Shown here: positions 1 through 7,989 of the stretch, in pieces
Layout of the letters: each line of letters opens with the position of its first letter
How positions within the stretch are numbered: position 1 is the first letter of the stretch
NCBI RefSeq assembly: GCF_023015695.1
Contig: NZ_JALKAS010000001.1
Location: forward strand, 806,001-870,000
DNA length: 64,000 nt
From: Jannaschia sp. S6380
Lineage (GTDB): Bacteria; Pseudomonadota; Alphaproteobacteria; Rhodobacterales; Rhodobacteraceae
Direction of reading: 5' to 3'
Made by a program: the position numbers and the translations under genes
Notes under the pieces: generated by a model
What the model saw: only the letters and a program-made list of their open reading frames with translations
The model's database searches: none
Told to the model about the DNA's origin: nothing

Positions 1-282
1 TATACGGAGCGGCTCGGCGAGGCTGGCATCGAGCCATCCGTCGGCAGTGTGGGCGACAGCTACGACAACGCACTGGCCGAGACAATCAACGGCCTGTTCA
101 AAGCCGAGGTCATACACCGACGCGGCCCGTGGCGCAGCTTTGAGGCCGTGGAATACGCAACCCTCGAATGGGTGGACTGGTTCAACAAACGCCGTCTGCT
201 CGAGCCCATCGGGAACATCCCACCCGCAGAAGCCGAAGCCAACTTCTACGCAGCTCTGGATACCGAAGCCGAGGCTGCGTAG
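1..282 (+). CDS. IS3-family transposase, C-terminal part (5' end outside window)
   Basis: The frame is open from base 1 to the TAG at 280-282. It encodes the end of the DDE integrase (rve) domain: a DSYDNALAET segment, whose glutamate is the expected third catalytic residue, followed by the RRGPWRSFEAVE and WVDWFNKRRLLEPIG segments typical of IS3-type OrfB proteins. About 94 residues are visible, so most of the catalytic domain lies upstream. The protein would cut and join IS ends during transposition. Whether the full gene is intact cannot be seen. Confidence 0.85.
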   Translation, partial: YTERLGEAGIEPSVGSVGDSYDNALAETINGLFKAEVIHRRGPWRSFEAVEYATLEWVDWFNKRRLLEPIGNIPPAEAEANFYAALDTEAEAA

Positions 283-291
283 CTAACGAAA

Positions 292-321
292 CTCAGCCTC
301 CGGCAAACCCGGGGCGGTTCA
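292..321. repeat. Right terminal inverted repeat of the first IS3 element
   Basis: The stretch contains AAACCCGGGGCGGTTCA, whose reverse complement starts TGAACCGCCCCGGG. That matches the usual form of IS3-family termini. It lies ten bases after the transposase stop codon and directly abuts the interrupted second transposase, so it marks the junction. The matching left repeat is outside the window. Confidence 0.6.
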
Positions 322-494
322 AATATCTCAACGAGCACCTGTTCCCAACTCTGCGCCAAGCCCGCCAATTAATTGCGGCATGGCGCGATGACTACAACCA
401 TCACCGCCCGCACTCGAGCCTCGACGGGCTCACCCCGCGGGAGTATCACCAAAGGTCGAGAGATGACCAAACCCTGAACAGAGCTAACATATAG
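322..494 (+). pseudogene. IS3-family (IS407-like) transposase, 3' fragment interrupted by the upstream IS
   Basis: From about base 327 the frame encodes LNEHLFPTLRQARQLI, then WRDDYNHHRPHSSL and LTPREYHQRS, the characteristic C-terminus of an IS407-subgroup OrfB transposase, ending at TAG 492-494. The N-terminal two thirds are absent because the other IS ends at 321. The fragment cannot encode a working transposase: the catalytic core is missing and no start signal precedes it. It differs clearly from the first transposase, so two distinct IS types are nested here. Confidence 0.85.
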
Positions 495-520
495 ACGCGG
501 ACTCCAGGGGGAGCAGGTCA
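495..520. repeat. Right terminal inverted repeat of the second (IS407-like) element
   Basis: Directly after the transposase stop codon the sequence ends in GGGGGAGCAGGTCA. Its reverse complement starts TGACCTGCTCCCC, which looks like an IS407-group terminus. At 521 the reading frame of a prophage endolysin starts in mid-gene, so position 520/521 is the likely IS-host junction. Confidence 0.5.
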
Positions 521-793
521 CTGGCGACGGCCTTCGCGTCGGAGACGCAGCCCGCACGCGAAGTGCTGGTCGACAGCCGCACCATGAAGGGCGGTGGCGC
601 GGCGGGTGTTGCGACGCTGGGTACCGCAGGTGTCGAGGTGGCGCAGAGCGTCCTAGCGGAGACCCAATCCGCGATCCTGCCGCTGGTCCCGTATCTCGAC
701 ACCCTGCGCTGGGTGTTCATCGCCGTCGCGCTCGGGGGCATCGCGGTCACGATCTATGCCCGGCTTGACGACTGGAAGCGGGGGCGTCGGTGA
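521..793 (+). pseudogene. Phage endolysin / peptidoglycan-binding protein, C-terminal fragment
   Basis: The frame runs open from the IS junction at 521 and ends at TGA 791-793. It contains a SRTMKGGGAAGVATLG segment, then a hydrophobic stretch of about 20 residues and a basic C-terminus (RLDDWKRGRR). This layout resembles the C-terminal membrane tail of muramidase or peptidoglycan-binding lysins in alphaproteobacterial prophages. The catalytic part has been removed by the IS. A GTG at 563 could start a 76-residue membrane peptide, but I regard that as residual. The stop overlaps the next start as GTGA. Confidence 0.6.
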
Positions 794-1047
794 TCGGCGG
801 ACTCGTCGCCACGCTCGCCGGATCGGCATGGGCGCGCGCGGCGCTCCGCTACGGCGTAATCGCACTCACGATCCTTCTGTTCCTGCTTTCCCTGCGCCGC
901 TCCGGCGAGCGGGCTGGTCGGCTGGCCGAACGGCTCGAGACCATGGAGAAAACCCATGACGCCCAAAGACGGATGTTCGAGGCGGCGGCGCGTCGCCCTC
1001 GCTCTCGCGATGATCTGGCTCAGCGGCTGCGCGACGGTCAGATCTGA
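790..1047 (+). CDS. Rz-like inner-membrane spanin (i-spanin)
   Basis: An 85-residue protein with a GTG start that overlaps the upstream stop (GTGA). It has one N-terminal transmembrane segment (about residues 18-38, RYGVIALTILLFLLSL) followed by a charged, probably coiled-coil region (RAGRLAERLETMEK) and a basic tail (AAARRPRSRDDLAQRLRDG). This is the topology of phage Rz proteins, which sit in the inner membrane and reach across the periplasm during lysis. It follows an endolysin remnant and overlaps an Rz1-like lipoprotein, the standard lysis-cassette order. Family assignment is by architecture and context, not by an invariant motif. Confidence 0.65.
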   Translation: MIGGLVATLAGSAWARAALRYGVIALTILLFLLSLRRSGERAGRLAERLETMEKTHDAQRRMFEAAARRPRSRDDLAQRLRDGQI

Positions 1048-1213
1048 CGTCGACGAACGCGGGGCCTGTCCTCCTGTCGTCGAGTACAGCCCGGAGTTCC
1101 AGGCGCGAGCCGCCGAGGAACTGGCTCTGGTGCCAGAGGGCTCGGCGATAGCGGGGATGCTGGCGGACTACGCGGTGATGCGGGAGCAAGCGCGAACGTT
1201 TTGGTTGGACTAA
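956..1213 (+). CDS. Rz1-like outer-membrane lipoprotein spanin (o-spanin)
   Basis: An 85-residue lipoprotein starting inside the i-spanin gene in another frame (92-bp overlap) and running past it. The N-terminus has a basic cluster (RRRR at 9-12), a hydrophobic core and the lipobox LSGC with cysteine 25, so signal peptidase II processing is expected. GGAGAA lies upstream of its ATG. Phage o-spanins are typically encoded this way, overlapping or embedded in Rz, and pair with the i-spanin to fuse the two membranes. The pair is probably a prophage relic, since the lysin beside it is broken. Confidence 0.65.
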   Translation: MTPKDGCSRRRRVALALAMIWLSGCATVRSDVDERGACPPVVEYSPEFQARAAEELALVPEGSAIAGMLADYAVMREQARTFWLD

Positions 1214-1728
1214 GTCCCCGAGTGAACGCATTGCGCTGACGTGCGCAAGTCGGCGCTCTCAGTCTCGAGCCGGAACTTGAGGAACTTGGCCCCGTCATAC
1301 TCGATCTCGCCGAGCGACTGAGCACCGATTTTTCGGAGCGCACCGAGGTTCTTTCGGGAGGGTGGCAGAAGAAACGTTACGAAAGGGATTCGAGCATCCG
1401 CAACTGCAAAGTCGATGGCTTTGCCAGAGATCCGCCTCCCGAGCCCGAAAGCGTCCGGCCGCAGCACCAGTCCGAAATCCCACTCGTCTCCTTCCCTCTG
1501 GAAACCGCCCCAGCCGACATATCGGCCATCTGCCAGAAACGCCCAATGGCCGAGCCCGTCTCGCGCCCAGCAGGCTTCCTTCATGGCGACGAACTTGGCT
1601 GCCGCGGCTTCGTCCCAAGCCGCGGTCAGCAGCGGCATGTGCTCTGCCACGCGCGGATCGGACATGTGGTCCGCGATTTCCGCCGGCGCGATCTCCGACA
1701 ACCGAACGAACGCAATTTCACTTCTCAA
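1210..1728 (-). CDS. GNAT-family N-acetyltransferase
   Basis: A 172-residue protein that would transfer an acetyl group from acetyl-CoA to an unknown amine. The acetyl-CoA binding segment LRPDAFGLGRRISGKAI (about residues 89-105) has the R/Q-x-x-G-x-G/A pattern, preceded by the beta strands WAFLADGRYVGWGGF of the GNAT fold. The start codon is probably TTG, with AGAGGA about eight bases upstream. It lies alone, tail-to-tail with the spanin genes (4-bp overlap at the ends). The subfamily resembles RimJ/RimL-type or small-molecule acetyltransferases, but the substrate cannot be read from sequence. Confidence 0.8.
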   Translation of the reverse strand: MRSEIAFVRLSEIAPAEIADHMSDPRVAEHMPLLTAAWDEAAAAKFVAMKEACWARDGLGHWAFLADGRYVGWGGFQREGDEWDFGLVLRPDAFGLGRRISGKAIDFAVADARIPFVTFLLPPSRKNLGALRKIGAQSLGEIEYDGAKFLKFRLETESADLRTSAQCVHSGT

Positions 1729-1833
1729 GATGACGTCCTCTGGTGTCGACGCGTGGAGTCGCTTGTCCTGTAAAGCAGGCTTTCGCGCATGCGCAGGTTA
1801 CGGGTTCCAGGGATGGGTTGAGCGTTCGGTCGG

Positions 1834-2355
1834 TCATGGGGCCGGCGCCTCGGGTATTTCTGCTTCATTGCCATGGCAAAGGATCGTGAACCCTTCATCC
1901 ACCGCCGGTTCCGTGAAGTAGCCGGTCATTTCGTGGAACAGGGCGTCTGTCACAACGAACGGATGATCGCCCGAGTTATTGCGCGCGCGCAGCCTCGCGA
2001 GGCAGACCTTGTCCGGAACGTCGAGTAGGTGCAGCACGTGTGCGACACCGGTGGCCTCGATGATTACCTTGAACCAGCGGCGTTGGCCGTGCGTGTTCGC
2101 CGGGAAATCGAGGACGACCGACACGCCCGCCCGGAGGAGTGCCATGACGTGCGGTTTCATGGCGGCCTTGATCCTGCGCGAGCATGAGACGTAGTCCTCA
2201 CGGGTCTGCAACTCTTCTCCGAACAGGGCGTCGAGCCATGCGTCCTCGGTGATGAGAACGGTGTCCGGCTTCGCGCTCAACCGGGCCGCCAGCGTCGACT
2301 TCCCCGAAGCGATCTTGCCGCAAAGGATGTGCAGTTCAGGCATTCCGCTGGGCAT
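1834..2355 (-). CDS. P-loop ATPase/kinase of the AAA_33 (zeta-toxin-like) type
   Basis: A 173-residue protein with a Walker A motif GKIASGKST at residues 13-21 and a hydrophobic strand ending in aspartate (SVVLDF, about 79-84) that fits Walker B. This layout is that of small nucleoside- or phosphotransfer-type AAA_33 kinases, sometimes linked to antibiotic modification or zeta toxins. I chose the ATG at 2355 because GAGGAGA lies eight bases upstream. A longer frame to 2430 lacks such a site. It is monocistronic, and no antitoxin-like partner is visible. Confidence 0.75.
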   Translation of the reverse strand: MPSGMPELHILCGKIASGKSTLAARLSAKPDTVLITEDAWLDALFGEELQTREDYVSCSRRIKAAMKPHVMALLRAGVSVVLDFPANTHGQRRWFKVIIEATGVAHVLHLLDVPDKVCLARLRARNNSGDHPFVVTDALFHEMTGYFTEPAVDEGFTILCHGNEAEIPEAPAP

Positions 2356-2436
2356 CAATGTCGTCTCCTCTAATCCTGTACCTTCGGCGCAAAGCGCCTT
2401 CGCAATCCCTGCGCGCACCCCGAGTTGCACTGGCGC

Positions 2437-3123
2437 TCAAACGAAGTGTCGTAACCATTGACTCAGTCGCTCCCCGAACCCCGTGACTTCGGCCAGCAAG
2501 ACGAGGGCCGGCACCGGCGCCACGGCGAAAGCCACGCAGGCGAGAAACGCCGGGTAGGTGAAAGTCCGACTGTACCCGACCGCCATCGCGATGCCACCGC
2601 CGCCGCCGATCACGGTATTGCCCGGCATGTTGATCAACAGGGCGAGGGCAAGCCACCGAAAACGCATCAATCCGTGGATCCACGGGCGATTCCGCAGTCC
2701 TTCCAAGAGCGAAGTGACCGCATCCGAGGCCAGCGGCACGTTCCCAAAGGACGCGGGGCTTCGAGATCGGGATGCAAGCCGCCCGACCGCAAAGGCGATC
2801 GACAGCGCCAGCACCGTTGCGGCATAGACTGGCCATGCCATGGCAGCGCCGAACACGAGCAAAAGCGCAAGACCGATCTCCGCACCCGGCACGAAGGGCA
2901 TGACGAGCAGAACGGTGTAGAGCAACAGGAGCGCCCAAACCGTGACCCGCGACGCCGATGCCTCGTCCCGCAATGCCGAGAGCATCGGCGAGACGTCCAG
3001 CTTGATCGCTACGCTCACGGCTGCGGCAAGCGTGAGGACGATGAGAGCCGTGCGCCCGCACCTGCGAAGACTGATGCCGGCCGGTACCGCGCGGATCTCG
3101 TTCGTGGGAACGTTGTGGTTCAT
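2437..3123 (-). CDS. Multi-pass membrane protein, possible TVP38/TMEM64 (VTT/DedA-like)
   Basis: A 228-residue integral membrane protein with about five or six hydrophobic segments. The stretches VMPFVPGAEIGLALLLVFG and NMPGNTVIGGGGGIAMA resemble re-entrant, glycine/proline-rich parts of the VTT (SNARE-associated) fold that scrambles lipids or supports envelope homeostasis. The assignment is tentative because the hallmark arginine motif is not obvious. The start codon overlaps the stop of the upstream DUF6326-like gene as ATGA, indicating translational coupling. Confidence 0.55.
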   Translation of the reverse strand: MNHNVPTNEIRAVPAGISLRRCGRTALIVLTLAAAVSVAIKLDVSPMLSALRDEASASRVTVWALLLLYTVLLVMPFVPGAEIGLALLLVFGAAMAWPVYAATVLALSIAFAVGRLASRSRSPASFGNVPLASDAVTSLLEGLRNRPWIHGLMRFRWLALALLINMPGNTVIGGGGGIAMAVGYSRTFTYPAFLACVAFAVAPVPALVLLAEVTGFGERLSQWLRHFV

Positions 3124-3524
3124 GGGTGCGCCGGTTCGGACTGGTCTTCCCGCCAGCGCCACGCGATCCAGGATATGGAAGCGAGGGCGCAGAACGCGAC
3201 GCCGAAATGGAGCACATCGTCCATGTCGATGGGCGGCGCCATCAGGGCCGGGCCTGCGGTGAAGATCACCCCGAACGCGCTCACCGGCCGCAGCCAGCGC
3301 CGCTCGAGTACCAGCGAGAACAGGACCATCGAGATGGGCACGAGCGCGAAGAAGCCGCCCATCAGCATCAGTTCGTCCGTGATCAGAATCCCGTTGTAGT
3401 AGCCCGTCAGCAGCATCTCGAGGTGAGACTTCAGCACGAACTGGTGGATGTCGCGGAAGATGATGTTCAGCAGGATGAACAGCCAGAGCGCGGACAGGAG
3501 TGTGTGAGGGTCGAGTTTTCGCAT
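3120..3524 (-). CDS. Four-helix membrane protein, DUF6326-like
   Basis: A 134-residue protein with four predicted transmembrane helices (roughly residues 9-25, 45-70, 78-98 and 104-122). The N-terminal LLNIIFRDIHQFV segment matches what I recall of DUF6326 proteins, whose function is not established. It is the first gene of a two-gene unit with the VTT-like protein downstream (4-bp overlap). A second small membrane protein gene lies 45 bp upstream in the same direction, so the three may form one transcript. Confidence 0.6.
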   Translation of the reverse strand: MRKLDPHTLLSALWLFILLNIIFRDIHQFVLKSHLEMLLTGYYNGILITDELMLMGGFFALVPISMVLFSLVLERRWLRPVSAFGVIFTAGPALMAPPIDMDDVLHFGVAFCALASISWIAWRWREDQSEPAHP

Positions 3525-3569
3525 TTCGGTTTCTTCTTTGTTCGGAGTTTTCTGGCATTTGGCTTGGGG

Positions 3570-4238
3570 TCACGGCCCGCTGGAGATCGCCGCAGGCTGC
3601 TTACGCGTTGCGAAGATACGCCCGATGAGGAACTCCGCGACCGCAAGGTTGATGACCCACGCGCCAACCATCAGGAGGTCGCGATCAAGGCCGAGCGGCT
3701 CGGTCTTCATGAAGATCATGGCAAACAGGAAAAGCGCCGTCTGTGTCGAGGCTCCCTGGCCGATCGCATAGGCGCGCAGCATCGCGGCGCGATGCGGAGC
3801 GGTCTCTCTCGCGCGGATCGCGACGACGGCCCACACGATGAAGGCGACCATCGCGAGGCTGAGCGTGACCCGGGCCCAGTAGAGCAGCGGTCCCTGCAGG
3901 GCGTCCGGAAACGCGTAGGCCATGGTCATCCAGAGCCCGGTGAGAGCGCTGACGCATCCCGCTAGCGCCACGATCCGCCCGAGGATCCGATGCAGAACCG
4001 GGCGGTGGCGCCGCAGGCTCGGCAGGAACTGCAACGCTCCGACCAGGCAGAAGATCGAAGTGCCGAGGATGTGCAGGGTGATCGGTGTGGGATCGATCAC
4101 CGCGCGCGGGTTCGGCGGGATGACCATAGGACCGCCGAGAAGCTCGGGAATCCGGAGCAGACCGAACGCCGCCGGGATGAAGGAGTAGAGGACGATCAGG
4201 ACGAGGAATGCCCATTCGCGACGGCTGATGAAATGCAT
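3570..4238 (-). CDS. DUF2306-family membrane protein
   Basis: A 222-residue protein with about six or seven transmembrane helices. The segment LHILGTSIFCLVGALQF followed by RRHRPVLHRILGRI (about residues 53-90) is typical of DUF2306, a family of uncharacterised membrane proteins with conserved histidines that could bind heme or metal. It lies between a methyltransferase gene and the DUF6326-like gene on the same strand, with 34-bp and 45-bp gaps. No role can be assigned beyond an inner-membrane location. Confidence 0.7.
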   Translation of the reverse strand: MHFISRREWAFLVLIVLYSFIPAAFGLLRIPELLGGPMVIPPNPRAVIDPTPITLHILGTSIFCLVGALQFLPSLRRHRPVLHRILGRIVALAGCVSALTGLWMTMAYAFPDALQGPLLYWARVTLSLAMVAFIVWAVVAIRARETAPHRAAMLRAYAIGQGASTQTALFLFAMIFMKTEPLGLDRDLLMVGAWVINLAVAEFLIGRIFATRKQPAAISSGP

Positions 4239-4272
4239 GCTTAGGTCTTTCAGAAGAGCGGCTCGGACTGCG

Positions 4273-4893
4273 TCAAGCGGGCTTGCACGCGACGAAGATC
4301 GGGCTCATGCGCCTCGAGCCGAGGTGCGACGTGCGCTCGATCGTGAAACCTGCGTCCTCAAGATATCGGACGAGGTCCGCCTCGCTCAGGGGCGTCACGC
4401 GCGGTGCGATACGGAGCGCGGTCAGCGCGGGTATCATCGCGCGGATCGGCCAAGCGGCGGCCTTCGTGCACACCGTCTTGGACAGGAACAGACCGTCCGG
4501 TTTCAACTGTGCGACGACGGCTGCCAGAACCCCGGGCACGTCCTCCACGAGGTGCAGCAGGCTGAACGCGAAAATCGCGTTGAAGGGCGCCCCGGCGACA
4601 GACTCGGCCGCGTCTGCGTGGAAGAACGCGACGTTCGCCGGAGCGTCGGCGCCGAGCTTCGCATTGGCGATGCCGATCATGGCGCTGGAGCCGTCGGTGG
4701 CGGTGTAATGGGCGGCGTTGGGCGCGAGGCGCAGGGCGGTGGTCCCTGTGCCGCAGCCGATCTCGAGCACGCGATCACCGGGCTTCAGGAGCGACGCGGC
4801 GAGCGCAAGCTTTTCCTCGTAGGCATTGGGATCGTCCACGGGCTTGCGGGCGTATTTGGGCGCGATGCGGTCCCAGAAGAGTTGAGTAGCCAT
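4273..4893 (-). CDS. Class I SAM-dependent methyltransferase
   Basis: A 206-residue protein with the methyltransferase motif I VLEIGCGTG at residues 42-50, motif II TATDGSSAM and the motif III/IV region FNAIFAFSLLHLV. The substrate is unknown; the short, single-domain form suits small-molecule methyltransferases. I placed the start at ATG 4893 because the protein then begins just before the conserved helix FWDRIAPKY. It is divergent from a LysR regulator at 5043, whose probable operator lies in the 149-bp gap, so it is a candidate target of that regulator. Confidence 0.85.
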   Translation of the reverse strand: MATQLFWDRIAPKYARKPVDDPNAYEEKLALAASLLKPGDRVLEIGCGTGTTALRLAPNAAHYTATDGSSAMIGIANAKLGADAPANVAFFHADAAESVAGAPFNAIFAFSLLHLVEDVPGVLAAVVAQLKPDGLFLSKTVCTKAAAWPIRAMIPALTALRIAPRVTPLSEADLVRYLEDAGFTIERTSHLGSRRMSPIFVACKPA

Positions 4894-5029
4894 AGGTCGA
4901 TCCGTCGGAGAGCTTGTTTTCAGATGGACGGGGCGGCGCGCCGAAGCTGTTGACGGGTCGCTTCCCGGTGTCGCGAGCGGTATCGCCATGCACGCGCGAT
5001 TGGTCGATTGCCGAAATTCATCCATCTGC

Positions 5030-5043
5030 TATACGCGGATATA
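5030..5043. promoter_or_regulatory. Candidate LysR operator overlapping the regulator's own start
   Basis: TATACGCGGATATA is an interrupted inverted repeat (TATA-N6-TATA) that touches the ATG of the LysR gene at 5043. A related arrangement occurs at the paralogous LysR gene near 13.37 kb. Autorepression through a site over the start is a common LysR design. This is inferred from position and symmetry only. Confidence 0.35.
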
Positions 5044-5957
5044 TGAACTGGCAGGCTATCTCCTTCGACTGGAACCAGGTGCGCGCCTTTCTCGCGACGG
5101 CCGAGGAAGGCTCCTTCAGCGGCGCGGCGCGCGTTCTGAAGACGACCCAGCCGACCGTCGGGCGTCAGATCGGCGGTCTCGAACAGGCGCTCGGCGTGAC
5201 CCTCGTTGAACGCAGCGTCCGGGGGCTCACTCTCACCGAAGCGGGACGTGACTTGCTCGACCATGTCCGCGCGATGGGCGAGGCGGCCACGCTGATCTCT
5301 ATGGTCGCCGACGGCGTGTCCCAGGACGTCTCCGGCGAGGTCACGGTCACGGGGACCGACCTGCTGTCCGCTGTAGTGCTTCCAAGTGTCTTGAAACCGT
5401 TGCGGGAGGCTGCGCCGGGCGTCCGGGTCCGCATCCTCGCGTCGAGCGAGATGGAGAACCTGACGCAGCGCGACGCCGACATCGCGATCCGCCATGTCCG
5501 GCCCGACCAACCGGATCTGATCGCGCGGCATCTCGGGGACTTCCGCGCCAACCTCTATGCCGCATCGGACTACCTTGACAGGGCGGGCCGCCCGCGCACG
5601 GCGCGCGACATTGCCGACCATGACTTCGTCGGCAACGCCGATCCGGAACGCCTGATGGCCCCGTTGCACAACATGGGCGCACCTGTCCGCACCGACAGTT
5701 TCGTCATGTCGAGCGCGAACGGCATTGTCGCGTGGGAACTGCTGAAGTCAGGCTACGGCGTCACCATGGTGCCCGAAGTGCTCGCTGACGCCGAGCCCGG
5801 ACTCGAGAGAGTCTTGCCCGCCTTTCCGTCGCTCGAGTTCCCGATCTGGCTCGTCACGCACCGGGAGTTGCAGACCAGCCGCCGCATCAGGGTGGTCTTC
5901 GACCTGCTGGCGCGTGGGCTTGCCGAGCGCGTGGGGCGTAAAAGCCGTTCCGCTTGA
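5043..5957 (+). CDS. LysR-family transcriptional regulator
   Basis: A 304-residue regulator. Residues about 10-65 form the winged helix-turn-helix (GSFSGAARVLKTTQPTVGRQ), and residues about 90-290 form the LysR substrate-binding domain. ATG 5043 is preferred over more upstream starts because the protein then begins, like its paralogue at 12476-13372, with MNW and then FDW before the DNA-binding helix. It is divergent from the methyltransferase and lies 183 bp before a MATE exporter gene, so either could be its target. The inducer is unknown. Confidence 0.9.
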   Translation: MNWQAISFDWNQVRAFLATAEEGSFSGAARVLKTTQPTVGRQIGGLEQALGVTLVERSVRGLTLTEAGRDLLDHVRAMGEAATLISMVADGVSQDVSGEVTVTGTDLLSAVVLPSVLKPLREAAPGVRVRILASSEMENLTQRDADIAIRHVRPDQPDLIARHLGDFRANLYAASDYLDRAGRPRTARDIADHDFVGNADPERLMAPLHNMGAPVRTDSFVMSSANGIVAWELLKSGYGVTMVPEVLADAEPGLERVLPAFPSLEFPIWLVTHRELQTSRRIRVVFDLLARGLAERVGRKSRSA

Positions 5958-6140
5958 CAAGAGTGCGTCGGCCCCTCTAGCAGGCGCGCAGATAACAGAC
6001 GTCTGCCGCCCGCCGACATTCGTCACGGTGAAGTTCTGTAAGCTGACACGATCTTCGTCATCCTCGGCACCTGTCGCGCGGATGGTAATGCGGGCCCCGT
6101 CCAGTCCTTGCGCGACCTGAGCCGGAAGGAAAACGGGGTC

Positions 6141-7529
6141 ATGTCGTCCCAGACAAGTTCTTTTCTTACAGGGCCGCTCGGCCCGATCTACGCGCGCACG
6201 GCGCTTCCCATCATCTTCGTCATGGGCATGAACGGCGCGCTCGCCGTGGTCGATGCCCTGTTCCTGGGGCATTTCGCGGGACCGGAGGCGCTGGCCGCCG
6301 TCACGCTGATGTCTCCGCCTTACATGCTGATCGTGGCGCTGGCGACGCTGGTGTCCTCGGGCATGTCGAGCATCCTCGCCCGCCAACTCGGCGCTTGGCG
6401 GGTGAACGAGGCGCGCGCCACGTTTTCCGCAGCGCACGGGCTTGCGACTTTCATGGGGCTGTTCCTCATCGTGCTTTTCCTGGCCTTCGGGAAACCCGTC
6501 GCGCTTCTCGCGGCCGGCGGATCGGAGACGTTCGCCGCGATGCGACTGATCTATCTTCGCATCACCGTCTTCGCCGCGCCCTTGATCTTCGTCCTCTCGG
6601 TCAATTCCGACGCCCTGCGCAACGAGGGGCTGGTGATATTCATGGCCACGATGAGCCTGCTGGTCTCACTCAGCAACATGGCGTTCAACTACGTGTTGAT
6701 CGGTCTTCTGGACATGGGCGTGGCGGGGTCTGCCTATGGCACGGCGCTGGCACAGGCCCTGGCGCTCGCCATCATCCTGAGCTTCCGCATCTTCGGCGAT
6801 ACAGGGCTCACGCCGTCCGCGCTCTGGCACCATTCGCCGCTGTCGGGTTGGCGGGGAATCCTCGCGCTCGGCGCGCCGCAGAGCCTCAACTTCTTCGGGC
6901 TGGCGCTCGGGTCGGCGGCGATCATAGCGGCCCTCCAATAGGTGGAGGCGCCGGACTACGACGCGACCGTCTCGGCCTATGGCATCGTCACGCGGCTGAT
7001 CACCTTCGCCTTCCTGCCGCTTCTTGGTCTCGCCCATGCGATGCAGACGATCACGGGCAACAACTACGGCGCGGGCGCCTTCCAGCGCAGCGACGCGAGC
7101 CTACGGACAGCGGTTATCGCGGCCTTCGGCTATTGCCTGGCGCTGCAGATCGTCATGACGGTCTTCGCGGAACCGATCGGTGCGGCCTTCGTCTCGGACC
7201 CGGTCGTTATCGGAGAGGTCGCGCGCATTTTGCCGGTGATCTCGGCGGGGTTCTTCGCCGCCGGGCCGCTGATGATGATCGCCATGCATTTCCAGGCCAT
7301 CGGTGACGCGGGCTGCGCGGCGATCCTCGGACTGTCCAAGCCCTATCTCTTCGCGATGCCGCTGACGTTCGCGCTGGCCGCGGCGGTCGGTGAGAAGGGC
7401 AACTGGCTGGCCGCGCCGGTCGCGGAGGTTCTGCTTCTCGGGCTGACCGGCCTCGTCCAAGCGCAAGTGGCCCGGGCGCAAGCCCTGCGCTGGGGTCTCT
7501 TCACTAGAACTGAGGGGGTGCGGGCATGA
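6141..7529 (+). pseudogene. MATE-family efflux transporter, interrupted by an in-frame TAG
   Basis: The combined frame would encode about 462 residues with 12 transmembrane helices, a normal MATE length, extruding drugs or metabolites against Na+ or H+. Codon 267 (6939-6941) is TAG in the context CAA-TAG-GTG, and the same frame continues to 7529 with clear MATE sequence (TGNNYGAG, SAGFFAAGPL). A single C-to-T change from CAG explains it. The start at 6141 follows GGAAGG. The half proteins are unlikely to transport. The two genes downstream are also broken, which suggests relaxed selection or strain-specific decay. Confidence 0.85.
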
Positions 7530-7989
7530 CACGCGACCTGCCGACGATCTCGGAGGCGAAGCAGGAAGCTAAACACCTGCGTGCCACCCTCGCCGAACGG
7601 GGCGAGGCGATCGGCCACGCGCAGGCGCTGGAGCGGACAGCGCAAGCCCACGGCTACCGCGACTGGAACGCGTTTCACGCCGCGTTGCGCGACCAGCCGC
7701 CGCAAGGCTGGGAGATCGGCGGGCGGGTGACCGGGCGCTACCTCGCGCACCCCTTCGCCGCGACGGTGCTGGCCGCCGACCAGTTTCGGCCCGGGTGGTT
7801 CCGGCTGGTGCTCGACCTGGACGCAGCCGTGGACGTGGTCCGCTTCAAAAGTTCTCGAACCTGCGCAAGCGGATCCGGGTCGAGGTCGGGCCGGAAGGTA
7901 ACTCGAAGGAGCGAACATCGGACGGCACGCCGCATGTCCTGCTGGATCTCACGCAACCGGGTTCTGTGAGGACATCCCATGAACCATGA
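7526..7989 (+). pseudogene. Glyoxalase-superfamily-like protein, frameshifted
   Basis: The gene starts at ATG 7526, overlapping the MATE stop. Its first ~107 residues contain ISEAKQEAKHLRA and HGYRDWNAFHAAL, as in small 'glyoxalase superfamily' proteins of this order. At 7847-7850 the run AAAA appears one base short: translation leaves frame +2, while the expected ending (KFSNLRKRIRVEVGPEG and DGTPHVLLDL) continues in frame +1 to TGA 7987-7989. Without repair the product ends in an unrelated arginine/serine-rich tail at 7969. A programmed shift is possible but unlikely, since both neighbours are broken too. Confidence 0.75.

Larger units (their letters stand above)
1..321 (+). mobile_element. 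IS3-family insertion sequence, right end (left part outside window)
   Basis: The first 321 bases hold the 3' part of an IS3-family transposase gene followed by a terminal sequence at 292-321 that ends in TTCA, as expected for an IS3-type right inverted repeat. Immediately after it another, different IS3-type transposase reading frame begins in mid-gene, so this element appears to have inserted into a second IS. The left end lies before position 1, so intactness and target duplication cannot be judged. Confidence 0.75.

Noticed and set aside
5954..5982. Sigma-70 promoter (TTGACA with 17-base spacer) before the MATE gene
   Set aside because: TTGACA is good, but the -10 candidate CTAGCA is poor and the -35 overlaps the LysR stop codon; not strong enough to list.
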